From an uncultured Oscillospiraceae bacterium (GTDB lineage Bacteria > Bacillota > Clostridia > Oscillospirales > Acutalibacteraceae), in assembly GCA_958448165.1 (NCBI GenBank), contig CAUDCW010000007.1, forward strand, positions 68,665 through 132,664: 64,000 bases of DNA, read 5' to 3'. Numbering within the stretch: position 1 is the first letter of the stretch; each line of letters begins with the position of its first letter. Position numbers and translations under genes: made by a program. Under the pieces are notes generated by a model. That model searched no databases. It was not told where the DNA came from and saw only the letters and a list, made by a program, of their open reading frames with translations. This document shows positions 25,083-34,909 of the stretch, one piece after another.

Positions 25083-27440
25083 ATGAAGCTTAATGAACTA
25101 AAGGCCGGACAGAGTGCAGTTGTAACGTCTGTCGGCGGACAGGGCGCACTGCGCCAGCATTTTCTTGATATGGGTCTTATACCCGGAGCCGGTGTGACAA
25201 TGGTCAAGCTTGCGCCTATGGGCGACCCGATGGAGCTGATGATACACGGCTATGAGCTTACGCTCAGGCTTGAGGATGCAAAAAAAATTGAGATTGACAT
25301 TACGGATAAGCCGAAAGCTCCTGTTAAATCACGGCTGAGAGCCGTTGATGCAGACGTTCACCCCGGCTTGGGCGAGGGCGGAGTTTATCACGCAAAGTCA
25401 AGCGGAAAGCCTTTACCGTCGGGCGAATGTCTGACCTTTGCGCTTGCAGGAAACCAGAACTGCGGCAAGACGACGCTGTTCAATCAGCTTACGGGTTCAA
25501 ACCAGCACGTCGGCAATTTCCCCGGCGTTACGGTTGACAGAAAGGACGGCTCGATAAGGGGCAAGTCGAACACTCTTGTGACGGATTTGCCCGGGATATA
25601 TTCGATGTCGCCGTATTCAAGCGAGGAGCTTGTGACAAGGGAATTTCTGCTTGAAGAAAGACCGAGAGGAATTATAAATATAGTTGACGCCACAAATATT
25701 GAGAGAAATATGTATCTTACGATGCAGCTTATGGAGCTTAATATCCCGATGGTTCTGGCGCTCAATATGATGGACGAGGTACGGGAAAACGGCGGCTCGA
25801 TAAGGGTAAACGAGATGGAAAAAATGCTCGGCATACCGATTGTGCCGATTTCGGCGGCAAAAAATGAGGGCATAGACGAGCTTGTCAGCCACGCGCTGCA
25901 CGTTGCCAAATACCGCGAATGTCCGGGCAGAGCTGATTTTTGTTCGCCTGACGACAACAGCGGTGCTGTGCACAGATGTCTGCACGCAATAATGCATCTT
26001 ATAGAGGATCACGCAAGCCAGGCGAAGATACCTGTTCGGTTTGCTGCTGCAAAGCTTGTTGAGGGCGATGAGCTTATCCTTGAAAAGCTTAACCTTGATA
26101 AAAACGAAAAGGATACGCTTGAACATATCATAGTGCAGATGGAGGAGGAGCGCGGACTTGACAGAGCCGCCGCAATTGCCGATATGCGCTTTGGATTTAT
26201 CAGCTCCGTTTGCGATGCAACGGTTGTCAAGCCGAAGGAAAGCCGTGAGCACGCACGAAGCGCCGCAATTGATAAAATACTTACCGGCAAGTTCACTGCC
26301 ATACCTGCGTTTGTCTGTATAATGGCGCTGGTGTTCTGGCTTACGTTCGGTGTTATCGGTTCGGGTCTGTCACAGCTTCTGAATATGGGCATAGAATGGC
26401 TGACCGGTGTTGTTGATGGTGCGCTTACCGCCTACGGAATAAACGAGGTTGTTCATTCGCTGATAATTGACGGTATCTTTGCCGGCGTAGGCAGTGTTCT
26501 CAGCTTCCTGCCGACCATTATCACGCTGTTTTTCTTTTTGTCAATCCTTGAGGACAGCGGATATATGGCGAGGGTTGCGTTTGTTATGGATAAGCTTTTG
26601 CGAAAAATCGGTCTGTCGGGCAGAAGTATTGTTCCGATGCTTATCGGTTTCGGCTGTACTGTTCCGGGCGTTATGGCAAGCCGCACGCTTCCGTCGGAGC
26701 GTGACAGAAAGATGACGATTCTGCTGACCCCGTTTATGAGCTGTTCGGCAAAGCTGCCGATTTATGCCCTGTTCACCGCCGTGTTCTTCCCCGATAACGG
26801 CGCACTTGTGATGATAGGACTTTATTTTACAGGAATAATCGTGGGGATATTATACGCATTTCTGCTCAAGGGTACAATGTTTAAGGGTGAGGCTGTGCCG
26901 TTTGTTATGGAGCTGCCGAACTACAGAATGCCGGGAGCGAAAAATGTGTGGCTGCTTTTGTGGGATAAGGCGAAGGACTTTATATCAAGAGCCTTCACGG
27001 TTATTTTTGTTGCGACAATTATTATCTGGTTTTTGCAGAGCTTTGACACAAGGCTCAATATCGTTACACGCTCACAGGACAGCTTGCTTGCGGCTCTTGC
27101 AGGGCTGATTTCGCCGCTGTTTGCGCCGCTCGGACTCGGCGACTGGAGGATTTCAACAGCGCTTATCACCGGCTTTACAGCAAAGGAAAGCGTTGTGTCA
27201 ACGCTCACCGTTCTGTTCGGCGGTCAGACAGGTGCAATATCGGGCTTGTTCACGCCGTTCTCGGCTCTGGTGTTTCTGGTGTTCACTCTGCTTTATACAC
27301 CGTGTGTTGCGGCGATAACATCTGTAAAGCGTGAGCTTGGCGGAAAATGGGCGGTCGGCGTTGTCGGCATTCAGTGCGTTATCGCGTGGATAGCGGCGTT
27401 TTTACTGCACACAATAGGACTTGTAGCAGGGTGGGTGTGA
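25083..27440 (+). CDS. feoB: Ferrous iron transporter, FeoA-FeoB fusion
   Basis: Imports Fe(II) across the cytoplasmic membrane. The 785-residue protein joins a FeoA SH3-like domain (about residues 1-75: KLNELKAGQSAVVTSVGG and MGLIPGAGVTMV) to a full FeoB. The G domain has G1 GNQNCGKTT (about 119-127), VGNFPGVTVD, DLPGIYSM and NMMD. A spacer domain follows, then a C-terminal membrane part (about 395-785) with two Gate-type repeats, including GFGCTVPGVMASR and TGFTAKESVVSTL. ATG at 25083 follows AGGGGAG; an upstream in-frame TTG at 25038 was rejected. A 47-residue Cys-rich protein follows directly. I could not confirm a Fur or IdeR box upstream. Confidence 0.95.
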   Translation: MKLNELKAGQSAVVTSVGGQGALRQHFLDMGLIPGAGVTMVKLAPMGDPMELMIHGYELTLRLEDAKKIEIDITDKPKAPVKSRLRAVDADVHPGLGEGGVYHAKSSGKPLPSGECLTFALAGNQNCGKTTLFNQLTGSNQHVGNFPGVTVDRKDGSIRGKSNTLVTDLPGIYSMSPYSSEELVTREFLLEERPRGIINIVDATNIERNMYLTMQLMELNIPMVLALNMMDEVRENGGSIRVNEMEKMLGIPIVPISAAKNEGIDELVSHALHVAKYRECPGRADFCSPDDNSGAVHRCLHAIMHLIEDHASQAKIPVRFAAAKLVEGDELILEKLNLDKNEKDTLEHIIVQMEEERGLDRAAAIADMRFGFISSVCDATVVKPKESREHARSAAIDKILTGKFTAIPAFVCIMALVFWLTFGVIGSGLSQLLNMGIEWLTGVVDGALTAYGINEVVHSLIIDGIFAGVGSVLSFLPTIITLFFFLSILEDSGYMARVAFVMDKLLRKIGLSGRSIVPMLIGFGCTVPGVMASRTLPSERDRKMTILLTPFMSCSAKLPIYALFTAVFFPDNGALVMIGLYFTGIIVGILYAFLLKGTMFKGEAVPFVMELPNYRMPGAKNVWLLLWDKAKDFISRAFTVIFVATIIIWFLQSFDTRLNIVTRSQDSLLAALAGLISPLFAPLGLGDWRISTALITGFTAKESVVSTLTVLFGGQTGAISGLFTPFSALVFLVFTLLYTPCVAAITSVKRELGGKWAVGVVGIQCVIAWIAAFLLHTIGLVAGWV

Positions 27441-27441
27441 T

Positions 27442-27585
27442 ATGAACGCTTTGAGTATAATCCTGCTTGTCGCCGTAGCGGTTTGCTTTGCGGCGGCAGT
27501 AAGGCATATTGTGAGAAATAAAAGGAAATCCTGCGGCGGCTGCTGCGGTGACTGCAGCGCCTGTGATAAGCGCAGTAAAAAGTGA
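27442..27585 (+). CDS. FeoB-associated Cys-rich membrane protein
   Basis: A 47-residue protein starting one base after the feoB stop codon. A membrane helix (about residues 4-20, SIILLVAVAVCFAAAV) is followed by a short basic stretch and the cysteine cluster CGGCCGDCSAC (residues 31-41). That layout matches the FeoB-associated Cys-rich proteins found beside feoB in Firmicutes, thought to help FeoB or handle iron/Fe-S at the inner face. The overlapping GGGTGGG ribosome binding site lies in the feoB end. The small size explains why it is easily missed. Confidence 0.85.
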   Translation: MNALSIILLVAVAVCFAAAVRHIVRNKRKSCGGCCGDCSACDKRSKK

Positions 27586-27754
27586 GTAATACAGATAACC
27601 GGGCGGCACAAAATATGACAAGAAAGCTTTTGCGCCTTTTAGTGAAATACCGGTATAAACAAGCGAATGAAAGCTAAACAGAAAAAAGCGGAATTTGATT
27701 AATAATGAATTTTTATTGCGCTTTGCAGCATGAAATTATGCAACATTAAATAAT

Positions 27755-27783
27755 TTGACTTTTAATCAACAAAATATTATAAT
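27755..27783 (+). promoter_or_regulatory. Promoter of the nucleotide-sugar dehydratase gene
   Basis: TTGACT (27755-27760), a 17-base spacer and an exact TATAAT (27778-27783). The rest of 27586-27754 shows no gene. Confidence 0.75.
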
Positions 27784-27862
27784 CTTCTTAAAATTGCCCT
27801 TTATATCGGGCGCTTAAAATTACGGATATTTGCCCTTGTTTAAAAAAGAGGTAATGAAATAG

Positions 27863-29737
27863 ATGAAAAACATTTCACCCAGAAAGCTTGTGCTTTGTCT
27901 TGCCGATATGTTTGTCACTTGTATAGGCTGTTTTTTGACAAACTATCTGCTCCTGATTGTGACAAACGGTCAGCGTTCGCTTAACAATGCCGAGCTTGTG
28001 GTATTTACCACGCTTTATATCGTTCTTACAGCCGCAGGACTGCTGTTCAGCGGAGCATACAATAAATATTGGCGGTATTTTAAGATTAAGGACTATTTCT
28101 CGTGTATTCTCGGCACGGGAATAAGCAGCGTTTTTGTACTGTTGATAACCTATCTTATCTATCTGCCCAAGGGACCGGCAATTTCGTTTACCGTCTTGTC
28201 GTTTATAATAATAACGGCGGGCATAATTGCCTTTCGTTTTTGCTTCAGACGCACATTTCTTCTTCTCACCGACCACGGTCAGATAGAAATGAAAAAGCGC
28301 ACGATGATTGTCGGTGCAGGTGAGGCGTGCAGGATTATTCTGCGTGAGATAGAAAGCGCAAGGCTTGACCCGAACAACCCGTCCAACCAGTATCTTCCTG
28401 TCGGAATTGTTGATGACGACCCCAAAAAGCTCAGAACAGAGGTTATGGGCGTTGAGGTAATGGGCAACTGCGAGGATATAATCAGCATTTGCAAAAAGGA
28501 GGATATCGAGGTTATTCTTTTTGCAATTCCGTCCTGCACAGAGGCGCAGAGAAGATATATTCTTGACCTTTGCTCTGAAACAAGCTGTGTCATCAAAGTT
28601 GTTCCGTATTTGAGCGATTTGTTTCTTGATGAGGAACAACCGAAGCTTATGCACCAGATTGCCGACATTAAGGTAGAGGATTTGCTCGGGCGTGACCCGA
28701 TAACCTTTGACAATGCGGCTATAAAGCAGATTATTGAGGACAAGGTGTGTATGATAACGGGCGGCGGCGGTTCAATCGGCAGTGAGCTGACAAGACAGAT
28801 TGCCGCTTATCACCCAAAGCAGATTATTATTGTAGATATATACGAGAACAACGCCTATGACATTCAGCAGGAGCTGATGATGGATTACGGCGACAAGCTT
28901 AACCTTGTTACGCTGATAGCCTCGGTTCGTGACAAGGAAAAAATGAAGATAATTTTTGAAAAGTACAAGCCTCAGCTTGTATTTCACGCTGCTGCGCACA
29001 AGCACGTTCCGCTGATGGAAACCTCACCGGAGGAAGCCGTTAAAAACAATGTTATCGGAACATATAATGTAGCGTCGCTTTCGGAGTTTTACGGCGTTGA
29101 GAAATTTATGATGATTTCCACCGACAAGGCGGTAAACCCGACAAACATTATGGGCGCAACAAAGCGCTGCTGTGAAATGATTGTGCAGTATATGGCGCAG
29201 TTCAGCACATCAAAGACAGCGTTTATCACAACACGCTTCGGCAATGTGCTGGGTTCAAACGGCTCTGTAATTCCGCTTTTTAAAAGACAGATTGAAAGCG
29301 GCAGACCGGTAACAGTGACTCACCCCGAGGTTATAAGATATTTTATGACTATCCCGGAGGCTGTGTCGCTTGTTTTGCAGGCGGCGGCAATGGCTAAGGG
29401 CGGCGAGATTTTTGTGCTTGATATGGGTTCGCCGGTCAAGATAACTACTCTTGCCGAAAACCTGATAAGAATGTACGGCAAGGTGCCGTATAAGGATGTA
29501 GAGATCAAGTTCACGGGCCTGCGCCCCGGCGAGAAGCTTTTTGAGGAGCTTCTGATGAGTGAAGAGGGTCTTAAGGCGACTGATAACAAAAAGATATTTA
29601 TCGGCAATCAGATTCCGATAAATTCCGAGGATTTTGTAGAAAAGCTTGAAAAGCTTGAGGAAAGTGCAATTGCAAACGAGCCTGAAAAAACGATTAAGGC
29701 TTTGCACGCAATTGTGCCTACGTTTATTCACAAATAA
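27863..29737 (+). CDS. Membrane nucleotide-sugar 4,6-dehydratase (FlaA1/CapD/WbpM family)
   Basis: A 624-residue membrane enzyme that likely dehydrates UDP-GlcNAc for surface polysaccharide or glycan synthesis. Four membrane helices fill residues 9-135, followed by a first Rossmann region (TMIVGAGEACRIILREIE). The catalytic short-chain dehydrogenase domain has the NAD motif TGGGGSIGSEL near residue 297, then HAAAHKHVPLME, STDKAVNPTNIMGATKR and TRFGNVLGSNGSVIPLF. The Y/M-x3-K catalytic pair appears as the Met form of the WbpM group. It precedes glmS, which makes the precursor of UDP-GlcNAc, so the neighbourhood is coherent. Confidence 0.9.
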   Translation: MKNISPRKLVLCLADMFVTCIGCFLTNYLLLIVTNGQRSLNNAELVVFTTLYIVLTAAGLLFSGAYNKYWRYFKIKDYFSCILGTGISSVFVLLITYLIYLPKGPAISFTVLSFIIITAGIIAFRFCFRRTFLLLTDHGQIEMKKRTMIVGAGEACRIILREIESARLDPNNPSNQYLPVGIVDDDPKKLRTEVMGVEVMGNCEDIISICKKEDIEVILFAIPSCTEAQRRYILDLCSETSCVIKVVPYLSDLFLDEEQPKLMHQIADIKVEDLLGRDPITFDNAAIKQIIEDKVCMITGGGGSIGSELTRQIAAYHPKQIIIVDIYENNAYDIQQELMMDYGDKLNLVTLIASVRDKEKMKIIFEKYKPQLVFHAAAHKHVPLMETSPEEAVKNNVIGTYNVASLSEFYGVEKFMMISTDKAVNPTNIMGATKRCCEMIVQYMAQFSTSKTAFITTRFGNVLGSNGSVIPLFKRQIESGRPVTVTHPEVIRYFMTIPEAVSLVLQAAAMAKGGEIFVLDMGSPVKITTLAENLIRMYGKVPYKDVEIKFTGLRPGEKLFEELLMSEEGLKATDNKKIFIGNQIPINSEDFVEKLEKLEESAIANEPEKTIKALHAIVPTFIHK

Positions 29738-29819
29738 CGCAATTTTGAAATATAATAGCTGTGGCGGATGGTTTGGCTCAACTGCACAGCAAAATCTATT
29801 ATAATACGGAGGTAACTTT

Positions 29820-31643
29820 ATGTGTGGAATAGTCGGATACGCAGGCTACAGGGATTGCAGCGACGTTCTTGTGGATTCGCTGTCTAAGCTTGAATACAGA
29901 GGGTATGATTCGGCTGGCATAGCCGTTTTTGAAGATGGCGCAATCAAGGTTTGCAAGGCTCAGGGCAAGCTTGAAAATCTGAAAGAAAAGATGAGTGTTG
30001 AGGGCAAGCCGCGAGGCTGTGTCGGCATTGGACACACACGCTGGGCAACACACGGAGAGCCGTCGGATATCAATTCGCATCCGCACAGCGGCGCAAAGGT
30101 TACGATTGTACATAACGGTATTATCGAAAACTACAGGGAGCTTAAGGATTTTCTTGCGAGCAAGGGCGTGGACTTTGTCAGCGAAACCGACACCGAGGTT
30201 GTGGCTCAGCTTCTGAACTATTATTATGACGGAAATCCGATTGACACGATTATCAAAACAATAGGCGAGCTTGAGGGCTCGTTTGCGCTCGGCATTATCT
30301 TTGCCGATTTTCCGGACAGGATTTATGCTGTTCGCCGCGAAAGCCCTCTGATTGTCGGCGTGGGCGAGGGCGAAAACTATATTGCGTCGGATGTGCCGGC
30401 AATTCTGAAATATACAAGGGATTATTATCTGATTGACCACGACGAAATTGCGGTTTTGTCAAAGGACGAAATAAAGATTTATGATGAGCATAAGGAGCTT
30501 GTTCAGAAGCAGCTTCTGACTGCCGACTGGGATGAAAGTGCGGCAGAAAAGGGCGGCTATGAGCATTTTATGATAAAAGAAATTCACGAACAGCCCAACG
30601 CCATTAATATGACCGTTAAGCCGAGAGTTGAAAACGAGCTGCCGAATCTTGAGGAATGCGGCATCACACACGAGAACATAAAGAATTTCAGGAATATCTT
30701 TGTCGTTGCCTGCGGCACTGCCATGCACGCAGGATTGGTCGGAAAATATGTTATCGAAAAGCTTGCAAGAGTACCCGTGACGGTTGATATTGCAAGTGAG
30801 TTCCGCTACCGCAGTCCGATTGTCGGTGACGGAGATCTGGTTATTATTATTTCACAGTCGGGCGAAACAGCCGACAGCCTTGCGGCGATGCGCCTTGCAA
30901 AGTCACTCGGTGCAAAAACGCTTGCCATTGTAAACGCAAAAGGCTCGTCAATTGCCCGTGAGGCCGATATGCTGATATACACCCATGCAGGTCCCGAAAT
31001 TGCGGTTGCATCGACAAAGGCTTATATTGTGCAGCTGGCGGTAATGTATCTGTTTGCGTTTGAGCTTGCGCTTGCAAAGGGCGTTATTGACGAGCAGGAG
31101 TGCAAAAGACTTACAGCGGCTCTGCTTGAAACGCCGGAGCTTATCGAAAAAATACTTGAATCGGACCTTGAAAAGGCACAGTATATCTCAACGAAGCTTA
31201 TCGTTGCAGACAGCCTTTTGTATATCGGCAGAGGACTTGACTATGCGCTGAGTATGGAGGGTTCGCTCAAGCTTAAAGAGATTTCGTATATTCATTCCGA
31301 ATCCTATGCGGCAGGCGAGCTGAAGCACGGCACTATTTCGCTTATAACCGACGGTATGCCTGTTATAGCCGTTGTGACACAGTCAGACCTGCTTGAAAAG
31401 ACTGTCAGCAATATCGTTGAGGTCAAATCAAGAGGCGCAAAGGTTATTGTGATAACAAGAGAGGACTTTGCCATTGACGAGAAGGCCTATGATTACCGCA
31501 TTGACGTTCCTGTGACGGACGATATGCTTATGCCGATGCTTGCGGCTGTTCCGATGCAGCTTGTGGCTTACTATACTTCTGTGCTGAGAGGCAACGATGT
31601 TGATAAACCGAGAAACCTTGCAAAGTCCGTAACAGTTGAATAA
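29820..31643 (+). CDS. glmS: Glucosamine-fructose-6-phosphate aminotransferase (isomerizing)
   Basis: Makes glucosamine 6-phosphate from fructose 6-phosphate and glutamine, the entry to peptidoglycan and amino-sugar synthesis. The 607-residue protein starts MCGIVGYAG, so the nucleophilic Cys is residue 2. The glutaminase domain (1-240) has GIGHTRWATHGEPSD and HNGIIENY. Two SIS domains follow, with SQSGETADS and ASTKAY, then a C-terminal AGELKHGTISLI segment and KSVTVE end. Length is standard. The 82-base gap upstream is too short for a glmS ribozyme, and none of its conserved core was seen, so regulation must differ from Bacillus. Confidence 0.97.
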   Translation: MCGIVGYAGYRDCSDVLVDSLSKLEYRGYDSAGIAVFEDGAIKVCKAQGKLENLKEKMSVEGKPRGCVGIGHTRWATHGEPSDINSHPHSGAKVTIVHNGIIENYRELKDFLASKGVDFVSETDTEVVAQLLNYYYDGNPIDTIIKTIGELEGSFALGIIFADFPDRIYAVRRESPLIVGVGEGENYIASDVPAILKYTRDYYLIDHDEIAVLSKDEIKIYDEHKELVQKQLLTADWDESAAEKGGYEHFMIKEIHEQPNAINMTVKPRVENELPNLEECGITHENIKNFRNIFVVACGTAMHAGLVGKYVIEKLARVPVTVDIASEFRYRSPIVGDGDLVIIISQSGETADSLAAMRLAKSLGAKTLAIVNAKGSSIAREADMLIYTHAGPEIAVASTKAYIVQLAVMYLFAFELALAKGVIDEQECKRLTAALLETPELIEKILESDLEKAQYISTKLIVADSLLYIGRGLDYALSMEGSLKLKEISYIHSESYAAGELKHGTISLITDGMPVIAVVTQSDLLEKTVSNIVEVKSRGAKVIVITREDFAIDEKAYDYRIDVPVTDDMLMPMLAAVPMQLVAYYTSVLRGNDVDKPRNLAKSVTVE

Positions 31644-31684
31644 AGACAGTCTCGTAAAAGTATGGAGAAATCGAAAGGAGTATA

Positions 31685-32362
31685 ATGAGAAAAATATGCA
31701 AAAGCAGAACAGCCCAGCTTATTTATCAGTCTATGTTTTGCGGAATGGGAATTATTGGCGTTCTGGCAAGCGTGGGTCTTTTTGAAGGGCGGTTCAATTG
31801 GGATTTTTATGTGTTCTTTACAAATATAAGTAATTATTTGTGTATAGGAATTATGTTTGCACAGCTTGTGCAGACTGCAAAACGCCGCAACGATGGTTAT
31901 GTATCAACGCTTCCTCGCTTGAAGTTTGTCGCTGTAATGGGCATTATGCTTACTTTCTTTGTTTTTAACATTCTGCTTACAGTCAACAACAGCGATGTTT
32001 TTAGTGTAAGAAGTATTTTGCTGCATATAGTCTTACCTGTTGCATTTACTGCGGATTGGTTTCTGTTTTACGAGCACGGAAAAACGAGGCTTACATATAT
32101 ACCTTTGTCTATGACTTTTCCGATTTCGTACACTGTCTATGTGTATTTACATGCTGCATTAACAGGATTTGATTCAAGCATTATGAATTCTCACTTCAGT
32201 AGAGCTTTGATTTATCCATATTTTTTCCTCGATCTTGATCAGATAGGAATTATGGGCGTTGCACAATGGGTGTTGATTCTTACACTGTGCTTCGCTGTTT
32301 TAGCGTTAATTTTTATCGGTATTGACCGTTTACTCAAGGAGAAAAGCAAGATGAACAAATAA
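31685..32362 (+). CDS. Pr6Pr family integral membrane protein
   Basis: A 225-residue protein with six hydrophobic helices and few charged residues, of the Pr6Pr (FAR-17a/AIG1-like) type. Landmarks are FNWDFYVFFTNISNYLC, LLHIVLPVAFTADWFLFYE and a YPYFFLDLDQIG segment. The ATG follows AAAGGAG. No biochemical role is established for bacterial members; some eukaryotic relatives hydrolyse fatty-acid esters. It lies 41 bases after glmS and could be read from the same transcript, but a functional link is not apparent. Confidence 0.75.
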   Translation: MRKICKSRTAQLIYQSMFCGMGIIGVLASVGLFEGRFNWDFYVFFTNISNYLCIGIMFAQLVQTAKRRNDGYVSTLPRLKFVAVMGIMLTFFVFNILLTVNNSDVFSVRSILLHIVLPVAFTADWFLFYEHGKTRLTYIPLSMTFPISYTVYVYLHAALTGFDSSIMNSHFSRALIYPYFFLDLDQIGIMGVAQWVLILTLCFAVLALIFIGIDRLLKEKSKMNK

Positions 32363-32409
32363 TTGCGGCAAGGCTTTTGGCTGTGCTGTGATTCACTCGA
32401 AATTATATA

Positions 32410-32455
32410 CAGGCAATACTGCATATTATAGGCTTGCGGTATTGCCTGTGTTTTG
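32410..32455 (+). terminator. Terminator after the Pr6Pr gene
   Basis: A perfect 10-bp stem (32410-32419 with 32439-32448) with a long loop is followed by GTTTTG. It separates this group from the cysteine desulfurase gene. Confidence 0.7.
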
Positions 32456-32569
32456 TATTAAGAAAATCTGAAAACTTTGTTAAATTTCAATTTACCCTTT
32501 TCTATTGTGACTGTTTCGTGTATAATATAATTTGAGATAGCGTAGAATCAAAAATCGGGAGAGCTGTAA

Positions 32570-33694
32570 ATGCAGGTTTATTTTGACAACAGTGCAACAA
32601 CTAAGGTGAGCAGGCGAGCGGCTGACAAGGCGTATGAGATGATGACGGAGTGCTTCGGCAATCCGTCCTCACTGCACAGTATGGGAATAAAGGCAGAGGA
32701 TGAGCTTACAGCGGCGAGAAAGAGCGTTGCAAAAAGCCTTGGCGCAGACGAGCGTGAAATTTTCTTTACAAGCGGCGCAACGGAAGCAAACAATCTTGCG
32801 CTGTTCGGCACTGCTGAAAGCCGCAGGCGCACGGGCAATAAGATTGTGACATCTGCAATTGAACACTCGTCGGTTATTGACTCTTGCAGGCGGCTTGAAA
32901 ATATTGGTTGCGAGGTTGTTTACTTAAAACCCGGCAAGGACGGAAAGATAAACGAAAGCGATCTGAAAGCCGCAATCGACGAAAAGACGATACTTGTCAG
33001 CCTGATGGCTGTTAATAACGAAACCGGAGCAGTACAGCCGTATAATTCAGTTAAGAGGATAATAAAGCAGAACAATTCTCCGGCACTTTTTCACTGTGAT
33101 TGCGTTCAGGCTTTCGGCAAAATCCCGATAAAGGCTGAAAAAATCGGTGCGGATATGCTGAGTGTTACGGCGCATAAAATTCACGGACCGAAAGGTGTAG
33201 GTGCAATCTACATAAAAAAGGGAACAAGGATTATTCCGCAGCATTACGGCGGAGAGCAGGAGGGCAAAATAAGACCCGGAACTCAGGCTTCATCACTGAT
33301 AGCCGCATTTGGCTGTGCAGTGCAGGAAATTGATTATTCAGCCGTCGAGCGTGTGAAAGAAATACGGGATTATATCAAGGCTTTTGTCGAAAAGCTTGAC
33401 AGGGTATTTATAAATTCGCCCGATGATGCCTTGCCGTATATTCTCAACTTTTCTGTTGAGGGCATAAGGAGTGAAACGATGATGCATTTTCTGGCGAGCG
33501 AGGGCATTTATGTTTCAAGCGGTTCTGCCTGTGCAAAGGGCAAGCAAAGCCATGTGCTTGAAGCGATGGGTCTGCCGAAAAGCAGGGTTGACTCGGCTCT
33601 GCGCCTGAGCTTTTCTAAGCTCAGCACAATGGAGGAAGCGCAGTATTTTTGCGAAGCGCTGAAAAATGGTATGCAGAAAATTGTAAGAAAATAG
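32570..33694 (+). CDS. Cysteine desulfurase (NifS/IscS-like)
   Basis: A PLP enzyme that takes sulfur from cysteine as a protein persulfide. The 374-residue protein has YFDNSATTKV at the start, the His of AIEHSSV, the PLP Lys in SVTAHKIHGPKG, and the persulfide Cys in SSGSACAKG on a short active-site loop. The next gene, 23 bases after its stop, is thiI, and that ThiI lacks a rhodanese domain. This desulfurase therefore probably feeds sulfur directly to ThiI for 4-thiouridine, as NifZ does in Bacillus subtilis, and perhaps for thiamin. The ATG follows GGGAGAG. I see no clear promoter although TATAAT-like strings lie near 32521. Confidence 0.92.
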   Translation: MQVYFDNSATTKVSRRAADKAYEMMTECFGNPSSLHSMGIKAEDELTAARKSVAKSLGADEREIFFTSGATEANNLALFGTAESRRRTGNKIVTSAIEHSSVIDSCRRLENIGCEVVYLKPGKDGKINESDLKAAIDEKTILVSLMAVNNETGAVQPYNSVKRIIKQNNSPALFHCDCVQAFGKIPIKAEKIGADMLSVTAHKIHGPKGVGAIYIKKGTRIIPQHYGGEQEGKIRPGTQASSLIAAFGCAVQEIDYSAVERVKEIRDYIKAFVEKLDRVFINSPDDALPYILNFSVEGIRSETMMHFLASEGIYVSSGSACAKGKQSHVLEAMGLPKSRVDSALRLSFSKLSTMEEAQYFCEALKNGMQKIVRK

Positions 33695-33717
33695 ATTATT
33701 GCCGAAAGGATTTATAT

Positions 33718-34908
33718 ATGAACGAGCTTATACTTATAAAGATTGGTGAAATAGCCCTTAAGGGGCTGAACCGCAAGACCTTTGAAACGGCTCTTGTAAA
33801 AAATATCAAACGCAGAATTGCGCCGCTTGGCGGCTTCAGCGTCAAGACAGCGCAATCGACAATTTATGTTACCCCGGCAAACGAATACTCCGACATTGAC
33901 GAGGCGGAGGACAGAATTAAAAACATATTCGGCATAGCCGCATATTCACGCGCGGCAAGAGCCGAGAAAGACCTTGAGGATATCAAGCGTGTTTCGTGCG
34001 AATATCTTGCAGACGAGCTTTCGCAGTGCAGAACCTTTAAGGTTGAGGCGAAACGCTCGGACAAAAAATTCCCCCTGAAATCGCCCGAGATATGCCGTGA
34101 GCTTGGCGGATATCTGCTGGAAAAATTTCCGCATCTCAGCGTTGATGTCCACAACCCGGATTTAACGGTTAATGTTGAAATAAGAGATTTCGGCGCATAT
34201 GTTCACGGCCCTGCAAAAAAAGGCGTCGGCGGAATTCCTGTCGGCACGGGCGGCAAGGCGGCAATTCTGATAAGCGGCGGAATCGACAGCCCTGTGGCGG
34301 CTTATATGATGGCAAAAAGAGGAGTTGAGCTGACGGCGGTTCACTTTGCTTCTCCGCCATATACAAGCGAGCGAGCCGAACAAAAGGTGCAGAAGCTGCT
34401 GGAAATTGTGTCGAAATACAGCGGCAGAATGATAATGTACACAGTGCCTTTCACAAGAATTCAGGAGGAAATCCAGAGCAAATGCCCCGAGGAGCTTTTC
34501 ACGATAATTATGCGCCGCTTTATGATGCAGATAGCTCAAAAGGTAGCCGAGCAAAACGATTGTGCGGCTTTGATTACGGGCGAAAGCCTGGGGCAGGTTG
34601 CAAGCCAGACAATCGGCGCAATAGCCTGCACCGACGAAGCCTGCACAATGCCTGTGTTCAGACCGCTTATCGGTATGGATAAAGAGGAAATCATCACAAT
34701 CTCAAGAAAAATTGACACGTTTGAAACCTCGATTGAGCCGTATGAGGACTGCTGTACGGTGTTCACGCCAAAGCACCCACGTACACGTCCTGTTCTGAAA
34801 TATGTCAGACTTGCTCAGGATGAGCTTGACTGTGACGCTCTTATCAATGAGGCTCTTGAAAACCTCAAGGTGACAAAAATCGGATACGATTTATACAAGG
34901 AGAACTGA
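33718..34908 (+). CDS. thiI: tRNA 4-thiouridine sulfurtransferase ThiI, without rhodanese domain
   Basis: Adenylates U8 of tRNA and inserts sulfur. The 396-residue protein has an N-terminal ferredoxin-like region, a THUMP domain (about 60-165), and a PP-loop ATPase domain with ISGGIDSPVAAY near residue 182. The C-terminal sequence ends after the DCCTVFTPKHPRTRP segment, with no rhodanese extension, so sulfur must be passed from the adjacent desulfurase. ATG at 33718 follows GAAAGG; an upstream in-frame extension of 23 codons overlaps the desulfurase gene and was rejected. It abuts the large sortase gene with one base between, so the transcript continues. Confidence 0.95.
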   Translation: MNELILIKIGEIALKGLNRKTFETALVKNIKRRIAPLGGFSVKTAQSTIYVTPANEYSDIDEAEDRIKNIFGIAAYSRAARAEKDLEDIKRVSCEYLADELSQCRTFKVEAKRSDKKFPLKSPEICRELGGYLLEKFPHLSVDVHNPDLTVNVEIRDFGAYVHGPAKKGVGGIPVGTGGKAAILISGGIDSPVAAYMMAKRGVELTAVHFASPPYTSERAEQKVQKLLEIVSKYSGRMIMYTVPFTRIQEEIQSKCPEELFTIIMRRFMMQIAQKVAEQNDCAALITGESLGQVASQTIGAIACTDEACTMPVFRPLIGMDKEEIITISRKIDTFETSIEPYEDCCTVFTPKHPRTRPVLKYVRLAQDELDCDALINEALENLKVTKIGYDLYKEN

Positions 34909-34909
34909 A

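Noticed and set aside
27875..28654. Antisense open frame of 259 codons inside the nucleotide-sugar dehydratase gene
   Set aside because: Composition is basic and Cys-rich without any family pattern; the sense gene is certain.
29738..29819. Possible glmS ribozyme
   Set aside because: The whole gap is 82 bases, about half the size needed, and the conserved ribozyme core is not seen.
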